Numbered from the stretch's first letter, positions 32,781 through 41,474 are shown. The stretch is DNA of 64,000 bases from Palsa-506 sp963755815 (GCA_963755815.1 CAVWLF010000026.1:558001-622000); one strand, 5' to 3'. Translations and numbers: made by a program. Notes: generated from the letters alone by a model not told the origin.

Positions 32781-33137
32781 CTAGCCGTCCTGCGGGAGCT
32801 CGGTGATCATCTGGATGACCTCGCTGCGGCCGTAGCCCTGCCGCGTGGCGTACTCGACGAGATTCCTGACCTGGGCGAGAACCGCGCCGCGCTGCGGCGT
32901 GCCGAAAACCGTGATGCCGCGGCCCCGCCGGAACTCCAGCAGGCCTTCCTCCCTGAGCAGATGCAGGGCGCGCAGCACGGTGTTCTTGTTCACCCCGAGC
33001 ACGGCGGCCAGGTCCCTGGCCAGCGGCAGCCGGTCGCCCGGGCCTGCCTCGCCCTCGGCGATCGCCCGGCGGATCTGGGCCGCGACCTGATCATGCAACG
33101 ACCCGGGGGCTGAGCGGTCTATGTTGACATTCAGCAT
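32781..33137 (-). CDS. GntR family regulator, YtrA-like
   Basis: Repressor of 118 residues. The GntR winged helix spans residues 12-78 (DQVAAQIRRAIAEGEAGPGD, then VNKNTVLRALHLLREEGLLE), with a short C-terminal helix (YGRSEVIQMITEL) as in the YtrA group. ATG 33137 agrees with relatives that start MLNVNID. Divergent from a membrane-anchored propeller protein, with a 47-bp gap containing an operator-like dyad. It has no ABC genes beside it, unlike the GntR at 13378. Confidence 0.85.
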   Translation of the reverse strand: MLNVNIDRSAPGSLHDQVAAQIRRAIAEGEAGPGDRLPLARDLAAVLGVNKNTVLRALHLLREEGLLEFRRGRGITVFGTPQRGAVLAQVRNLVEYATRQGYGRSEVIQMITELPQDG

Positions 33138-33138
33138 G

Positions 33139-33154
33139 GTGCTAGTAATAGTAG
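33139..33154. promoter_or_regulatory. Candidate GntR operator
   Basis: GTGCTAGTAATAGTAG, containing a CTA-N7-TAG dyad, directly before the GntR start codon. Similar to 13347-13361 before the other YtrA-type regulator. Confidence 0.4.
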
Positions 33155-33184
33155 TTCCATCATAGGCAGGCGGCAAGGCTGGCG

Positions 33185-34450
33185 GTGAACATGACGATCG
33201 CACCTCCCGGCCAGGCGTCCGACCGCACGGCAGACATCCTGGCGCTCTTCGCCGAGGCACGCCGCCGGCAGCGGCGGCGGCGCCTGGGTACCGCCGCCCT
33301 GCTCCTGGCGCTGGCCGGGCTCGTCGCGATCGGCCTGACCGGCGGCGGCGGGCGGCACGATCCGGCCCGGCGAGCCCGGCCTGCAGCCCGGCCCGCGGTC
33401 ATCGTTAAGCCGCGTGTGCCGCGGTTTACGCTGCCTGCGGCCCAGGTGGCCTGGGTCGACTACAGCGGCCAGCTGCACATCGGCGACGTGGCGACGGGTA
33501 CTCAGCATGTGGTGGCCACCATCCGTTCGGACGCAGCAGGCTGGTTCGTCGCGGCGGCCGGGCATATTTACTGGCCTGACTTCAGCACCAATGCCCGCTC
33601 CGGGCCGATCCGCGGCTACGACCTCGCGACGGGCAAGATCCAGCGGCTGGGCCGCGGGGAACTGGTCTTCGCCGCGCCCGGTGGCCGGAACCTCTACATC
33701 ACCCGTTCCGCCACCCGGCTGGTCGAGGTGCGGGCCGGCCAGCCAGGCCGGCGGCAGGCGTTCGGCGTCCCGCCGGGCTGGCGGCTGCTGTGCTGCCAGA
33801 ACAGCGGGACGGCCGCAGGCGGCGTCATCGTCAACTCTGCCGGAGGCAGCGGCCCCAACGCCAGGACCGCCATCTGGGACCCGCGGAATGGCCGCATCAG
33901 GCCGCTCGGCCGGGGCTACGTGATCGACGACGTCTACACGCCGGCCGGCGGCCGCAGCAGCCTGATCGCATGGCAGTCGGCCAGCACGGCTGGCCGCGAC
34001 GGCCCGGTCAGCATCACCAGCACCGCCACGCTGGCGACCCTCACCGTGCACAGCCCGCTGCATCATGGCTTCACCGAGGCCAACGGCACGTTCTCGCCGG
34101 ACGGCCGGACCCTCGCGGTCTTTGTCCGGCGGGCCAGCATCAGCTCCGGCTGGCCCAACCACTCGGAGCTGGCCCTCATTAACACCAGGACCGGAGCTCT
34201 GCGGCTCGTCCGGGCCGCCCGGCTGGTGACGCAGGAGGACGCGGGCTGGGTGCTGTGGCTGCCCGGGGGCGGGCGGCTGCTCGCCGGGGCGCTGCTCGCC
34301 AGCTATGCGGTGGATGCACGGACTCTCGCCGCCCGGCCGTTCTACTTTTTCCCCGGAAACGAGCACAACATCATGGACACGCCCGACATCAACTTCTCCG
34401 CGGTCGTCATTCCCGGCCGTTACGCGGGCCAGGCACCGGCCCGCCGGTGA
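33185..34450 (+). CDS. Membrane-anchored beta-propeller-like protein
   Basis: A 421-residue protein. A short cytoplasmic N-terminus with an Arg-rich stretch (residues 26-33) precedes one transmembrane helix (about 34-52), then about 360 extracytoplasmic residues with repeated beta-propeller features (AWVDYSGQLHIGDVATGTQH, then GPIRGYDLATGKIQRLG and FSPDGRTLAVFVRR). The arrangement resembles TolB-like or anti-sigma-type propellers, but no enzyme motif is visible. The start is GTG 33185; ATG 33191 is also possible. Divergent from a GntR gene that probably controls it. Confidence 0.7.
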   Translation: MNMTIAPPGQASDRTADILALFAEARRRQRRRRLGTAALLLALAGLVAIGLTGGGGRHDPARRARPAARPAVIVKPRVPRFTLPAAQVAWVDYSGQLHIGDVATGTQHVVATIRSDAAGWFVAAAGHIYWPDFSTNARSGPIRGYDLATGKIQRLGRGELVFAAPGGRNLYITRSATRLVEVRAGQPGRRQAFGVPPGWRLLCCQNSGTAAGGVIVNSAGGSGPNARTAIWDPRNGRIRPLGRGYVIDDVYTPAGGRSSLIAWQSASTAGRDGPVSITSTATLATLTVHSPLHHGFTEANGTFSPDGRTLAVFVRRASISSGWPNHSELALINTRTGALRLVRAARLVTQEDAGWVLWLPGGGRLLAGALLASYAVDARTLAARPFYFFPGNEHNIMDTPDINFSAVVIPGRYAGQAPARR

Positions 34451-34464
34451 CGAACAGCTCAGGC

Positions 34465-34495
34465 CCGGCCGTTCTGCTCCTTCGGAACAGGCCGG
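34465..34495. terminator. Bidirectional terminator hairpin between convergent genes
   Basis: Arms 34465-34474 and 34485-34495 pair over 10 bp with one bulged A and a 10-base loop. It fills the 45-bp gap between the propeller gene and the G1 peptidase gene. Confidence 0.55.
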
Positions 34496-35485
34496 TCAGG
34501 TCCAGCCGGTCCACTCGACGACGGCCGTGGTTGGCGAGGCGATCGACGCCTGGGTCAGCGCTGCGTTGCTGCCGCCGATGTTGGTGATGATGCCGTCCGG
34601 GGTCAGGTCGAAGGTGTTGTGCTGGGTGCCGGCGCTGCAGCTGCCGAAGGTGACCGACGGCAGGAACACCGGCAGGTCAGCGGAGATCCCTTCGACGATC
34701 CACTCGGCGGAGGCGCCGGCCGAGGTGATGCCGGGGCGAGCGTCGATGCCGACGCTGGTGGCCTGCCCGGTCGTCACGTTCTGCATCGAAACGAACCCGT
34801 GGTCCGGCTGGGGGGCGCAGACCAGGAACGACACGGTGTCGCCGACCGTGATCGGGAAGTTCGTGACGGCCACGGCGGGGTCCCGGTACTGCGTCGTATA
34901 CCACTCGGTCCATGCCCACCAGCTCACGGCGGCGTCGGGCTGCACCGTCACGGCGATGCCCGCTTGCAGGACCTGGCCGTTGGTGAAGCCGTCCAGGCCC
35001 ACCCAGAAGCCGGCGGTGATCGGCCCGCTGGGGTCTGAGGCCGGCCAGATTCCCGGGACGGCCCACTGACCGAACACGGTCTTGGCCGGCTCGGCGGGGC
35101 TGAACCCCAGGGCGGCCGTCTCGACCACAACGCCGCCCCAGCCGCCCGGCCGGAAGTCGTCGTGGCCGTTTGCTGCCGTGGCCCGGTGCAGCGGGTTGCG
35201 CTGACTCATCACCGGGTCGATGGCCAGTTCCGCCCTGGTGTACCTGGTTGGCCGGGACATGGCGCGGTGCCACAACTGGGCCAGGCGAGGCTCCTGCTCC
35301 GGGTCGGGACGGCGGGGGAACCCGTGCCGCCGCAGCAGCGCCGCATTGGCGGTATGGGGCTGGAAACCGTCCGGAGGGGGCTCGAATACGTGCATCAGGC
35401 TAAGCACGTCGGACTGCTCATACCTGGCGTGCTCGCCGTCGGGTGCAGGCGGCCCGGCCAGCCGGGCCATGTCAGTGTCGCTCAT
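34496..35485 (-). CDS. G1 family (glutamic) peptidase
   Basis: A 329-residue protein whose C-terminal 230 residues show the eqolisin beta-sandwich pattern. The putative catalytic Gln174 lies in WVGLDGFTNGQVLQAG and the catalytic Glu265 in ASAEWIVEG, the two motifs that define peptidase family G1. These enzymes work at acid pH and are normally secreted with a signal and propeptide. Here the N-terminal 110 residues are polar, with no signal peptide or lipobox, so either it stays in the cytoplasm, leaves by another route, or is a non-peptidase relative. The start ATG 35485 follows GGAGG. Divergent from an aldo/keto reductase. Confidence 0.8.
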   Translation of the reverse strand: MSDTDMARLAGPPAPDGEHARYEQSDVLSLMHVFEPPPDGFQPHTANAALLRRHGFPRRPDPEQEPRLAQLWHRAMSRPTRYTRAELAIDPVMSQRNPLHRATAANGHDDFRPGGWGGVVVETAALGFSPAEPAKTVFGQWAVPGIWPASDPSGPITAGFWVGLDGFTNGQVLQAGIAVTVQPDAAVSWWAWTEWYTTQYRDPAVAVTNFPITVGDTVSFLVCAPQPDHGFVSMQNVTTGQATSVGIDARPGITSAGASAEWIVEGISADLPVFLPSVTFGSCSAGTQHNTFDLTPDGIITNIGGSNAALTQASIASPTTAVVEWTGWT

Positions 35486-35591
35486 GACGCCTCCTCAGAC
35501 GTGGTGGGTAACTCACCATGAAGAGCGCAGCGTCACGTGGCTGATACATCGCCGCCCCGGCCGCTGAGCGGCGGCCGGGAGGCGTCATAGG

Positions 35592-36632
35592 GTGGCAGCC
35601 ATGGAGATGAGAGTGCTGGGCCGGACCGGCGTCAAGGTGAGTCCGCTATGCCTGGGCGCGATGATGTTCGGCGCCTGGGGCAATCCCGATCATGACGAGT
35701 CAGTCCGGATCATCCGCCGGGCGCTGGACGCCGGGATCAACTTCATCGATACCGCCGACGTGTACTCGGCGGGCGAGTCGGAGGAGATCGTCGGAAAGGC
35801 GCTGGCCGGGACGGACCGCGACCGCATCGTGCTGGCGACGAAGGCGCACTCGCCGATGGGCGATGACCCGAATTTCAGCGGCAACTCGCGCCGCTGGCTC
35901 ATCCGGGAGTGCGAGCACAGCCTGCGCCGCCTCGGCACCGATTACATCGACCTGTACCAGATCCACCGGCCCGATCCGTCGGCTGACGTCGACGAGACCC
36001 TGGGCGCGCTGACCGACCTGATCCGGGCGGGCAAGATCCGCTACGCGGGCAGCTCGACGTTCCCGGCGGCCCAGATCGTCGAGGCGCAGTGGGTGGCCGA
36101 GCGGCGCGGGCGGGAGCGGTTCGTCTGCGAGCAGCCGCCGTACTCGATTCTGGTCCGCGGTGTCGAGGCCGATGTGCTGCCCGTCTGCGAGCAGTACGGG
36201 ATGGGCGTGATCCCGTGGAGCCCGCTGGCCGGCGGCTGGCTGTCCGGCCGCTACCGGCAGGGAGCCGACCTGCCCGCCAGCAGCCGGGCGCAGCGGCTGC
36301 CGCACCGGTTCGACCTGAGCCTGCCGGGAAACCAGGCCAAGCTGGCGGCCGCCGAGCAGCTGGCCGTCCTGGCGGAGGAGTCCGGCCTGTCGCTGATCCA
36401 GCTGGCGCTCGCCTTCGTGGTCCAGCACCCGGCGATCACCTCGGCGATCATCGGCCCGCGGACCATGGAGCACCTGGACGGGCAGCTCGCGGCGGCCGAC
36501 GTCACCCTGGACGCGGCGGTGCTCGACCGCATCGACGAGATCGTGCCTCCGGGCACCAACCTCAACCAGCCCGACCGGGGATATGAGCCCCCGGCCCTGA
36601 CCACCCCGGCGCTACGCCGCCGGCCCGGCTAG
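35592..36632 (+). CDS. Aldo/keto reductase
   Basis: NADPH-dependent carbonyl reductase, TIM barrel, 346 residues. The catalytic tetrad is complete: Asp53 and Tyr58 (FIDTADVYSAGE), Lys84 (ATKAHSP) and His125 (YQIHRPDP). The C-terminal cofactor segment is SAIIGPRTMEHLDGQL. I keep GTG 35592 because GGGAGG lies 9 bases upstream; ATG 35601 and 35607 are alternatives. A 9-bp perfect hairpin (35556-35579) ends in the Shine-Dalgarno sequence and might affect translation. Confidence 0.93.
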   Translation: MAAMEMRVLGRTGVKVSPLCLGAMMFGAWGNPDHDESVRIIRRALDAGINFIDTADVYSAGESEEIVGKALAGTDRDRIVLATKAHSPMGDDPNFSGNSRRWLIRECEHSLRRLGTDYIDLYQIHRPDPSADVDETLGALTDLIRAGKIRYAGSSTFPAAQIVEAQWVAERRGRERFVCEQPPYSILVRGVEADVLPVCEQYGMGVIPWSPLAGGWLSGRYRQGADLPASSRAQRLPHRFDLSLPGNQAKLAAAEQLAVLAEESGLSLIQLALAFVVQHPAITSAIIGPRTMEHLDGQLAAADVTLDAAVLDRIDEIVPPGTNLNQPDRGYEPPALTTPALRRRPG

Positions 36633-36674
36633 CCCTCCGGCCCGGTTAGGTCTCCGCCCGGCCCGGCCGGGGAC

Positions 36675-37031
36675 TCACTTCTCCTGGGTCCAGTGCGGGC
36701 GGCCGAACATCCGGCCCAGCACGTCATGCAGCGACTTGCCGGAGTCCGCCAGGGCGTCCACGCGGTAGACCGGGGCTCCGTCCGGGGCCGGCAGCCGGCT
36801 GGCCGCATCGTCGTCGAGGCGGCTCGTGATGGAGCGGACGGTGATCCGCTCGACCTGATCGGCGTCGACGAAGCGGAGGCCGGACTTCGTGCTGACGACG
36901 AGGCCGTCGAAAACGTCGAGCTCCGGTACCTCCAGGACGTGCTCAAGCGTGCCTATTTCGGTTCCGGTGCTGGTCAGCACCGGTGTGCCAGGAACCGCTG
37001 CCGCATAGGAGATAGCGGTGTCATCGTCCAT
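36675..37031 (-). CDS. PRC-barrel domain protein
   Basis: A 118-residue protein. The N-terminal beta barrel (PVLTSTGTEIGTLEHVLEVP, then DVFDGLVVSTKSGLRFVDADQVERI) matches PRC-barrel proteins, which bind RNA or act as assembly adaptors. The C-terminal 40 residues are helical and polar. No partner is evident; convergent with the aldo/keto reductase. Confidence 0.72.
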   Translation of the reverse strand: MDDDTAISYAAAVPGTPVLTSTGTEIGTLEHVLEVPELDVFDGLVVSTKSGLRFVDADQVERITVRSITSRLDDDAASRLPAPDGAPVYRVDALADSGKSLHDVLGRMFGRPHWTQEK

Positions 37032-37147
37032 GCCAGCCTCCAGTCTCGCCGCCGCGCGGGCCCGGTCGCTCGGGACGCGCGAACCTCAGGAAAGTATCCT
37101 CTAAGGGGGAGCGGGCCGTAACCGGGCCGCGCGGGGGGGCCAATTTC

Positions 37148-37306
37148 ATGGCGCAGGAGATTAATCTCGTCGATCCTGACCGGTACGAGCGCCATGGCGC
37201 TCCGCATGAGGCACTGCGCTGGCTCCGCGCGCACGCCCCGGTGTTCTGGCATGCCGAGGGCGGTGCGGCGGGCTGGCCCGGATTCTGGACCCTGCACTTA
37301 CGGTAG
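37148..37306 (+). pseudogene. N-terminal remnant of a cytochrome P450
   Basis: An open frame of 52 residues from ATG 37148 to TAG 37304-37306: INLVDPDRYERHGAPHEALR, then WLRAHAPVFWHAEGGAAGWP and a short end. This is the start of a bacterial P450 (ligand-pocket N-terminus, usually followed by about 350 more residues). The heme-binding Cys region, I-helix and ExxR motif are all missing, and the LigD polymerase gene begins 5 bases after the stop. It is a truncated, non-functional copy. Confidence 0.65.
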
Positions 37307-37310
37307 GGGG

Positions 37311-38324
37311 ATGAAAGCCGAGCCCATCCCCATCGACGTCGGCGGGCGATCCCTCAAGATCAGCAGTCCGGCGAAGGTCATGTTCCCGGCGGCCGGGGTG
37401 ACCAAAGAGGAACTGGTCCGCTACTACATCGCGGTCGGCGACGGGATCTGCGCCGCGCTGCGGGACCGGCCGACCACGCTGCACCGGTTCCCGGACGGGG
37501 TGGAGGGGGAGGCGTTCTTCCAGAAGCGGGTGCCGGCCGGGGCGCCGGACTGGGTGCAGAAGGTCCGGATCCAGTTCCCCAGCGGCCGTTACGCCGAGGA
37601 AGTCTGCCCGACGGAGCCCGCGGTGTTCGCCTGGGCGGCGAACCTGGGCACGGTGGAATTCCATCCGTGGCCGGTCCGCCGCCCGGACGTCGATCACCCG
37701 GACGAGATGCGGATCGACTTCGACCCGCAGCCGGGCACGACCTTCGCTGATGCCGTGACGGCGGCGACGGCCGCGCGGGCCGTGCTGGCCGAAGCGGGCT
37801 GCACGGGCTTCCCGAAGACGTCCGGCGGGCGGGGCGTGCACGTGTCCGTCCCGATCGCGGCCGAATGGACGTTCACGCAGGTGCGCAGGGCCGTGATCGC
37901 GCTCGGCCGGGAGCTGAACCGGCAGCTGCCCGATCTGGTCACGGTGGACTGGTGGAAGGAAGAACGCGGCGAGCGCGTGTTCATCGACTTCAACCAGGCA
38001 GCCCGCGACCGCACCATGGCCGCGGCCTACTCGGTGCGGGCGACCCCGCAGGCGACCGTGTCCGCGCCAGTGACCTGGGACGAGCTGGGCGCCGCGGAGC
38101 CGCTCGACTTCACGGTGCGCAGCATGCCGGAGCGATTCGCCTCGGTGCCGGACCCGCGGGCCGGGTTCAGCGCCGCGGCGGGCCGGCTGGACGCGCTGCT
38201 GGGGATGGCCGATGCGGACGAGCGTGATCGCGGGCTGGGGGACATGCCGTATCCGCCGGAGTATCCGAAGATGCCCGGCGAGCCGAAGCGTGTCCAGCCC
38301 AGCCGCGCCCGGCCCGAGTCGTAG
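37311..38324 (+). CDS. LigD-type non-homologous end-joining polymerase domain protein
   Basis: Stand-alone archaeo-eukaryotic primase-fold polymerase of 337 residues. The catalytic aspartates Asp136 and Asp138 are in MRIDFDPQPG, the nucleotide-binding motif is KTSGGRGVHV, and a later metal ligand is in VFIDFNQAARDRT. It adds ribo- or deoxynucleotides at breaks and works with Ku and a ligase; neither is encoded in this window. Start ATG 37311 follows GTAGGGGG. It directly follows the P450 remnant and may be expressed from that gene's old promoter. Confidence 0.93.
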   Translation: MKAEPIPIDVGGRSLKISSPAKVMFPAAGVTKEELVRYYIAVGDGICAALRDRPTTLHRFPDGVEGEAFFQKRVPAGAPDWVQKVRIQFPSGRYAEEVCPTEPAVFAWAANLGTVEFHPWPVRRPDVDHPDEMRIDFDPQPGTTFADAVTAATAARAVLAEAGCTGFPKTSGGRGVHVSVPIAAEWTFTQVRRAVIALGRELNRQLPDLVTVDWWKEERGERVFIDFNQAARDRTMAAAYSVRATPQATVSAPVTWDELGAAEPLDFTVRSMPERFASVPDPRAGFSAAAGRLDALLGMADADERDRGLGDMPYPPEYPKMPGEPKRVQPSRARPES

Positions 38325-38546
38325 CTATCCCGGCAGCCGGGCGCGGACGGCAGCGGCGACCGCCGGGACATCGACCGGGACGGTCGTGTCCACGGTGACC
38401 AGCGTCCCGATCCCGACCGGCTGGTCAAATTCGGCCCGCACGGCCGCGGGCAGGCTGGTCACGACGTGAACGGGATGACAGCTGCGGGCACGGCATGCTC
38501 CCGCCCGGCCAGACATGGATCCCGTGTGATTTACTTTAAATAGCAA
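38325..38546 (-). pseudogene. Possible 3' remnant of an unidentified gene
   Basis: A short reading frame ends with VVTSLPAAVRAEFDQPVGIG, then TLVTVDTTVPVDVPAVAAAV, which has the codon use and hydrophobic pattern of a real protein C-terminus (perhaps a P-loop kinase tail). Its N-terminal 25 residues look non-coding and no start or ribosome site is convincing. It occupies most of the 248-bp gap between the polymerase and the ribosomal protection gene. Low confidence. Confidence 0.25.
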
Positions 38547-38572
38547 CCGCGCCGATCGTCCAAGGAGGGTAG

Positions 38573-38686
38573 ATGCGCCAGGCGTTCATGTCCATTGAGC
38601 AGGCCTTTAAGTCCTATTCAGAGGGTATGACGCATGTCGCAGAAGACGCTCAACCTTGGCATCCTGGCGCACGTAGACGCCGGTAA
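38573..38686 (+). CDS. Putative 37-residue leader peptide overlapping the tet-like gene start
   Basis: ATG 38573 has a near-perfect AAGGAGG 4 bases upstream, far stronger than that of the main gene. The frame encodes MRQAFMSIEQAFKSYSEGMT and 17 more residues, ending in four arginines at TAA 38684-38686, 53 bases inside the next gene in another frame. Such short upstream ORFs regulate antibiotic-resistance genes, including some ribosomal protection genes, by stalling or coupling. No match to a known leader is claimed. Confidence 0.5.
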   Translation: MRQAFMSIEQAFKSYSEGMTHVAEDAQPWHPGARRRR

Positions 38687-40565
38687 GACAACTCTCACCG
38701 AGCGGCTGTTGTACGCCGCTGGTGTCATCGGCGAAATCGGCAGCGTCGATGCCGGCACGACCCAGACGGACTCGCTGGCGCTGGAGCGGCAGCGCGGGAT
38801 CACGATCAAGTCCGCGGTCGCGTCGTTCCTGATCGGCGACGTCACGGTCAACCTGATCGACACCCCCGGCCACCCGGATTTCATCGCCGAGGTGGAGCGG
38901 GTGCTGAGCGTTCTCGACGGCGCCGTCCTGGTTATCTCGGCCGTCGAGGGAGTGCAGCCGCAGACCCGGATATTGTTCCGGTCGCTGCAGCGCCTGCGCA
39001 TTCCGACGATCCTGTTCGTCAACAAGATTGACCGCCCCGGCGCGAACGCGGACGGCGTCCTGCGGGCGATCTCGGCCCGGCTTACCCCGGCTATCGTCCC
39101 GATGGGGGACACCCGGGCCCTCGGCACCCGCGGGGCCTGCTTCAGGCCATTTCGCAGCGGTGACACCGGATTCCGGGCCCGGCTGGCTGAGGTTCTGGCC
39201 GAGCGCGACGAGCGCTTGCTGGCCGCGTACGTCCAGGACGAGGCGGCCGTCTCCGATCGCCGGCTCCGCGATCAGCTCGCCGCTCAGACGAAGCGCGCGC
39301 TGGTGCATCCGGTCTTCTTCGGCTCTGCGATCACCGGGGCGGGCGTGGATGCGCTGATGGCTGGCCTCACTGAGCTGCTGCCGGTGGCCGCGGGCGACGC
39401 GGACGGTCCCGTCTCGGGCAGCGTCTTCAAGATCGAACGTGACGGTGGCGGCGAGAAGATCGCTTACGTTCGCATGTTCTCGGGAACGGTGCACGCTCGC
39501 GACCGGCTGCGGTTCGGCGCCGACCTGGCGGACAAGGTGACTTCGGTGGCCGTCTTCGAGCCCGGAGCCGCGGTGCCGCGTCCCTCCGTATCGGTGGGCG
39601 AGATCGGCAAGCTCCGGGGTCTCGGCCAGATCCGGATCGGCGATCGGATCGGGCAAATCGGAACTGACGGCGCGCCGCATCAGTTTCCCGCGCCCACGCT
39701 GGAATCAGTCGTCGTCGCCCGGGACCCCGCCGACCGGGCCCGGCTCCGGGTCGCCCTCGATCAGCTCGCCGAGCAGGACCCGCTGATCAACCTGCGGCAG
39801 GACGACACCCGGCAGGAAATCTACGTGTCGCTCTACGGCGAGGTCCAGAAAGAGATCATCCAGGCCACGCTGGCGAACGACTTTGATCTCGATGTCACGT
39901 TCCGCGAAACGACGATGATCTACATCGAGCGCCCGGCCGGCCGGGGCAGCGCGGTTGAGTTCCTGCAAGCGGATACGCATCCGTTTTCCGCGACGGTCGG
40001 GCTGCGCATCGAGCCCGGGCCGGCCGGATCCGGCATCAGGTTCCGGCTCGGCGTGGATCCTGGTCAGGTCCCGATTTACATCTATAAGACCACGGACAAC
40101 TTCATTCAGGCCATGACGCAGTACGTCCACGACGCGCTTCAGACCGGCCTCTCCGGGTGGCGGGTCACTGACTGCATCGTGACGATGAACGAATGCGGCT
40201 ACTACGTCGGAGACGGGCCGGGCAAGCGCCTGCTCAGCACGCCGCGCACGACGGCCGCCGATTTCCGGAAGCTGACGCCACTGGTGCTGGCCCGCGCGCT
40301 CCGCCAGGCGGGCACGATCGTCTGCGAGCCGATGGCCCGCCTCAGCCTGGAGGTCCCGGTGCCGAAGATGGGGGCTGTGCTGGCCGTCCTGGCCCGGCTC
40401 GGAGCCTCCGTGGCGCCGCCGTCGCTGCGGGGCGAGCTGGTTGTCGTCGGGACGCTGATACCGGCCGCGCAGGTTCATGGCCTGCAGCAGCAGCTGCCGA
40501 AGCTGACCGGCGGCGAAGGCGTATTCGAATCGGACTTCGGCGGCTACCGGCCGGTGCGCGGCTAG
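38634..40565 (+). CDS. TetM/OtrA-like ribosomal protection GTPase
   Basis: EF-G-like translation factor of 643 residues, the normal length for tetracycline ribosomal protection proteins. G-domain motifs: AHVDAGKTT (G1), the RGITIKSA effector loop, DTPGH (G3) and NKID (G4). The C-terminal domains carry LYGEVQKEI and the loop MNECGYYVGDG that in TetM-type proteins reaches the decoding site. It probably removes tetracycline or a related ligand from the ribosome; self-resistance or a housekeeping paralogue is equally possible. ATG 38634 has GAGGG 8 bases upstream. A leader-type ORF overlaps its start. Confidence 0.88.
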   Translation: MSQKTLNLGILAHVDAGKTTLTERLLYAAGVIGEIGSVDAGTTQTDSLALERQRGITIKSAVASFLIGDVTVNLIDTPGHPDFIAEVERVLSVLDGAVLVISAVEGVQPQTRILFRSLQRLRIPTILFVNKIDRPGANADGVLRAISARLTPAIVPMGDTRALGTRGACFRPFRSGDTGFRARLAEVLAERDERLLAAYVQDEAAVSDRRLRDQLAAQTKRALVHPVFFGSAITGAGVDALMAGLTELLPVAAGDADGPVSGSVFKIERDGGGEKIAYVRMFSGTVHARDRLRFGADLADKVTSVAVFEPGAAVPRPSVSVGEIGKLRGLGQIRIGDRIGQIGTDGAPHQFPAPTLESVVVARDPADRARLRVALDQLAEQDPLINLRQDDTRQEIYVSLYGEVQKEIIQATLANDFDLDVTFRETTMIYIERPAGRGSAVEFLQADTHPFSATVGLRIEPGPAGSGIRFRLGVDPGQVPIYIYKTTDNFIQAMTQYVHDALQTGLSGWRVTDCIVTMNECGYYVGDGPGKRLLSTPRTTAADFRKLTPLVLARALRQAGTIVCEPMARLSLEVPVPKMGAVLAVLARLGASVAPPSLRGELVVVGTLIPAAQVHGLQQQLPKLTGGEGVFESDFGGYRPVRG

Positions 40566-40588
40566 CCCAGGCCGGGACCAGGCATCCG

Positions 40589-41325
40589 TCAGCCGGACGG
40601 GCTGAGGTTGTCGGAGTGTCCGGCGGCCAGCCGCGGCCACTGGGCGGTGGGGCGCCCGTTGGTGCGGAATTGCTCGCCGCTGGTGGCGAACGGCTGGGGC
40701 CAGCCGGGCGGTGAGTCCTCCCAGGTTTCCTGCCGGCCGTACACCGTCATGTCGAGCAGCCCGTAGGCGGGAGCCATCGCCTCGGCGGCGCGGCCGCTAC
40801 TCCAGTAGGTCTCGAACACCCGGTCGCCGTGCCGCAGGTAGCACACCTGCATGCCGAACCAGCGTCCGGCGAGCAGGGCCTCGGCGGACGCTTCGGCCGA
40901 GTACCACGGCACGTCCCACCCCATGAAGTCGCGGTAGCGGACGCTCTCGTCGTAGGGACCCTGGCAGAACGTGGCGTAGGTGACGTCACGCGAATGCAGG
41001 TAGGACAGCTCACGGACCTGGCCGGTGAAGAACGTGCAGCCCTCGCACTGGGCCTCGGCGGGCCGGCCGGGTACCACATGTGGAAGTACGCGATCAGCTG
41101 ACGGCGGCCCTCGAAGACCTCCAGCAGCGGGACCGGCCCGTGCGGGCCGGTCAGCGGGATCGCGGGGTCCACCTCCACCATCGGCAGCCGCCGGCGAGCC
41201 GCTGCGATCGCGTCACCCTCACGGGTGCGGGCCTTCTCGCGGACCAGCAGATCGTCGAGCTGCGCCTGCCAGGTGGCCCGGTCGGCCACCGCCGGGACCG
41301 CAGCGGTGCTCATGGTGTCGCTCAT
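40589..41325 (-). CDS. DUF899 family (thioredoxin-like) protein, frame broken near 41065
   Basis: N-terminal part from ATG 41325 (ATWQAQLDDLLVREKARTRE, LPMVEVDPAIPLTGPHG, QLIAYFHMWYPAG). The C-terminal part continues in another frame (AEAQCEGCTFFTGQVRELSY, SRDVTYATFCQGPYDES, MGWDVPWYSA) to 40589. Together they form the complete DUF899 thioredoxin-fold protein with its CEGC motif. The interval is 737 bases, so one base is missing; the break lies in the GC run around 41055-41072. Upstream ATG 41346 is in frame but less likely. Function unknown. Convergent with the tet-like gene. Confidence 0.8.
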
Positions 41326-41474
41326 GATCGCCTCCTTGAACTGCATTACCCCAGGTTCCCCCGTCGCAGGGTCAGACTGCGGCCCGGCCCGAAACTAATC
41401 GCCGGCACCCAGGGCAGCGGCCCGGGTCGCGCGAGGGCAGTACGGTGGGTCCGGGGTCACGGGAGGAGTCAGCG

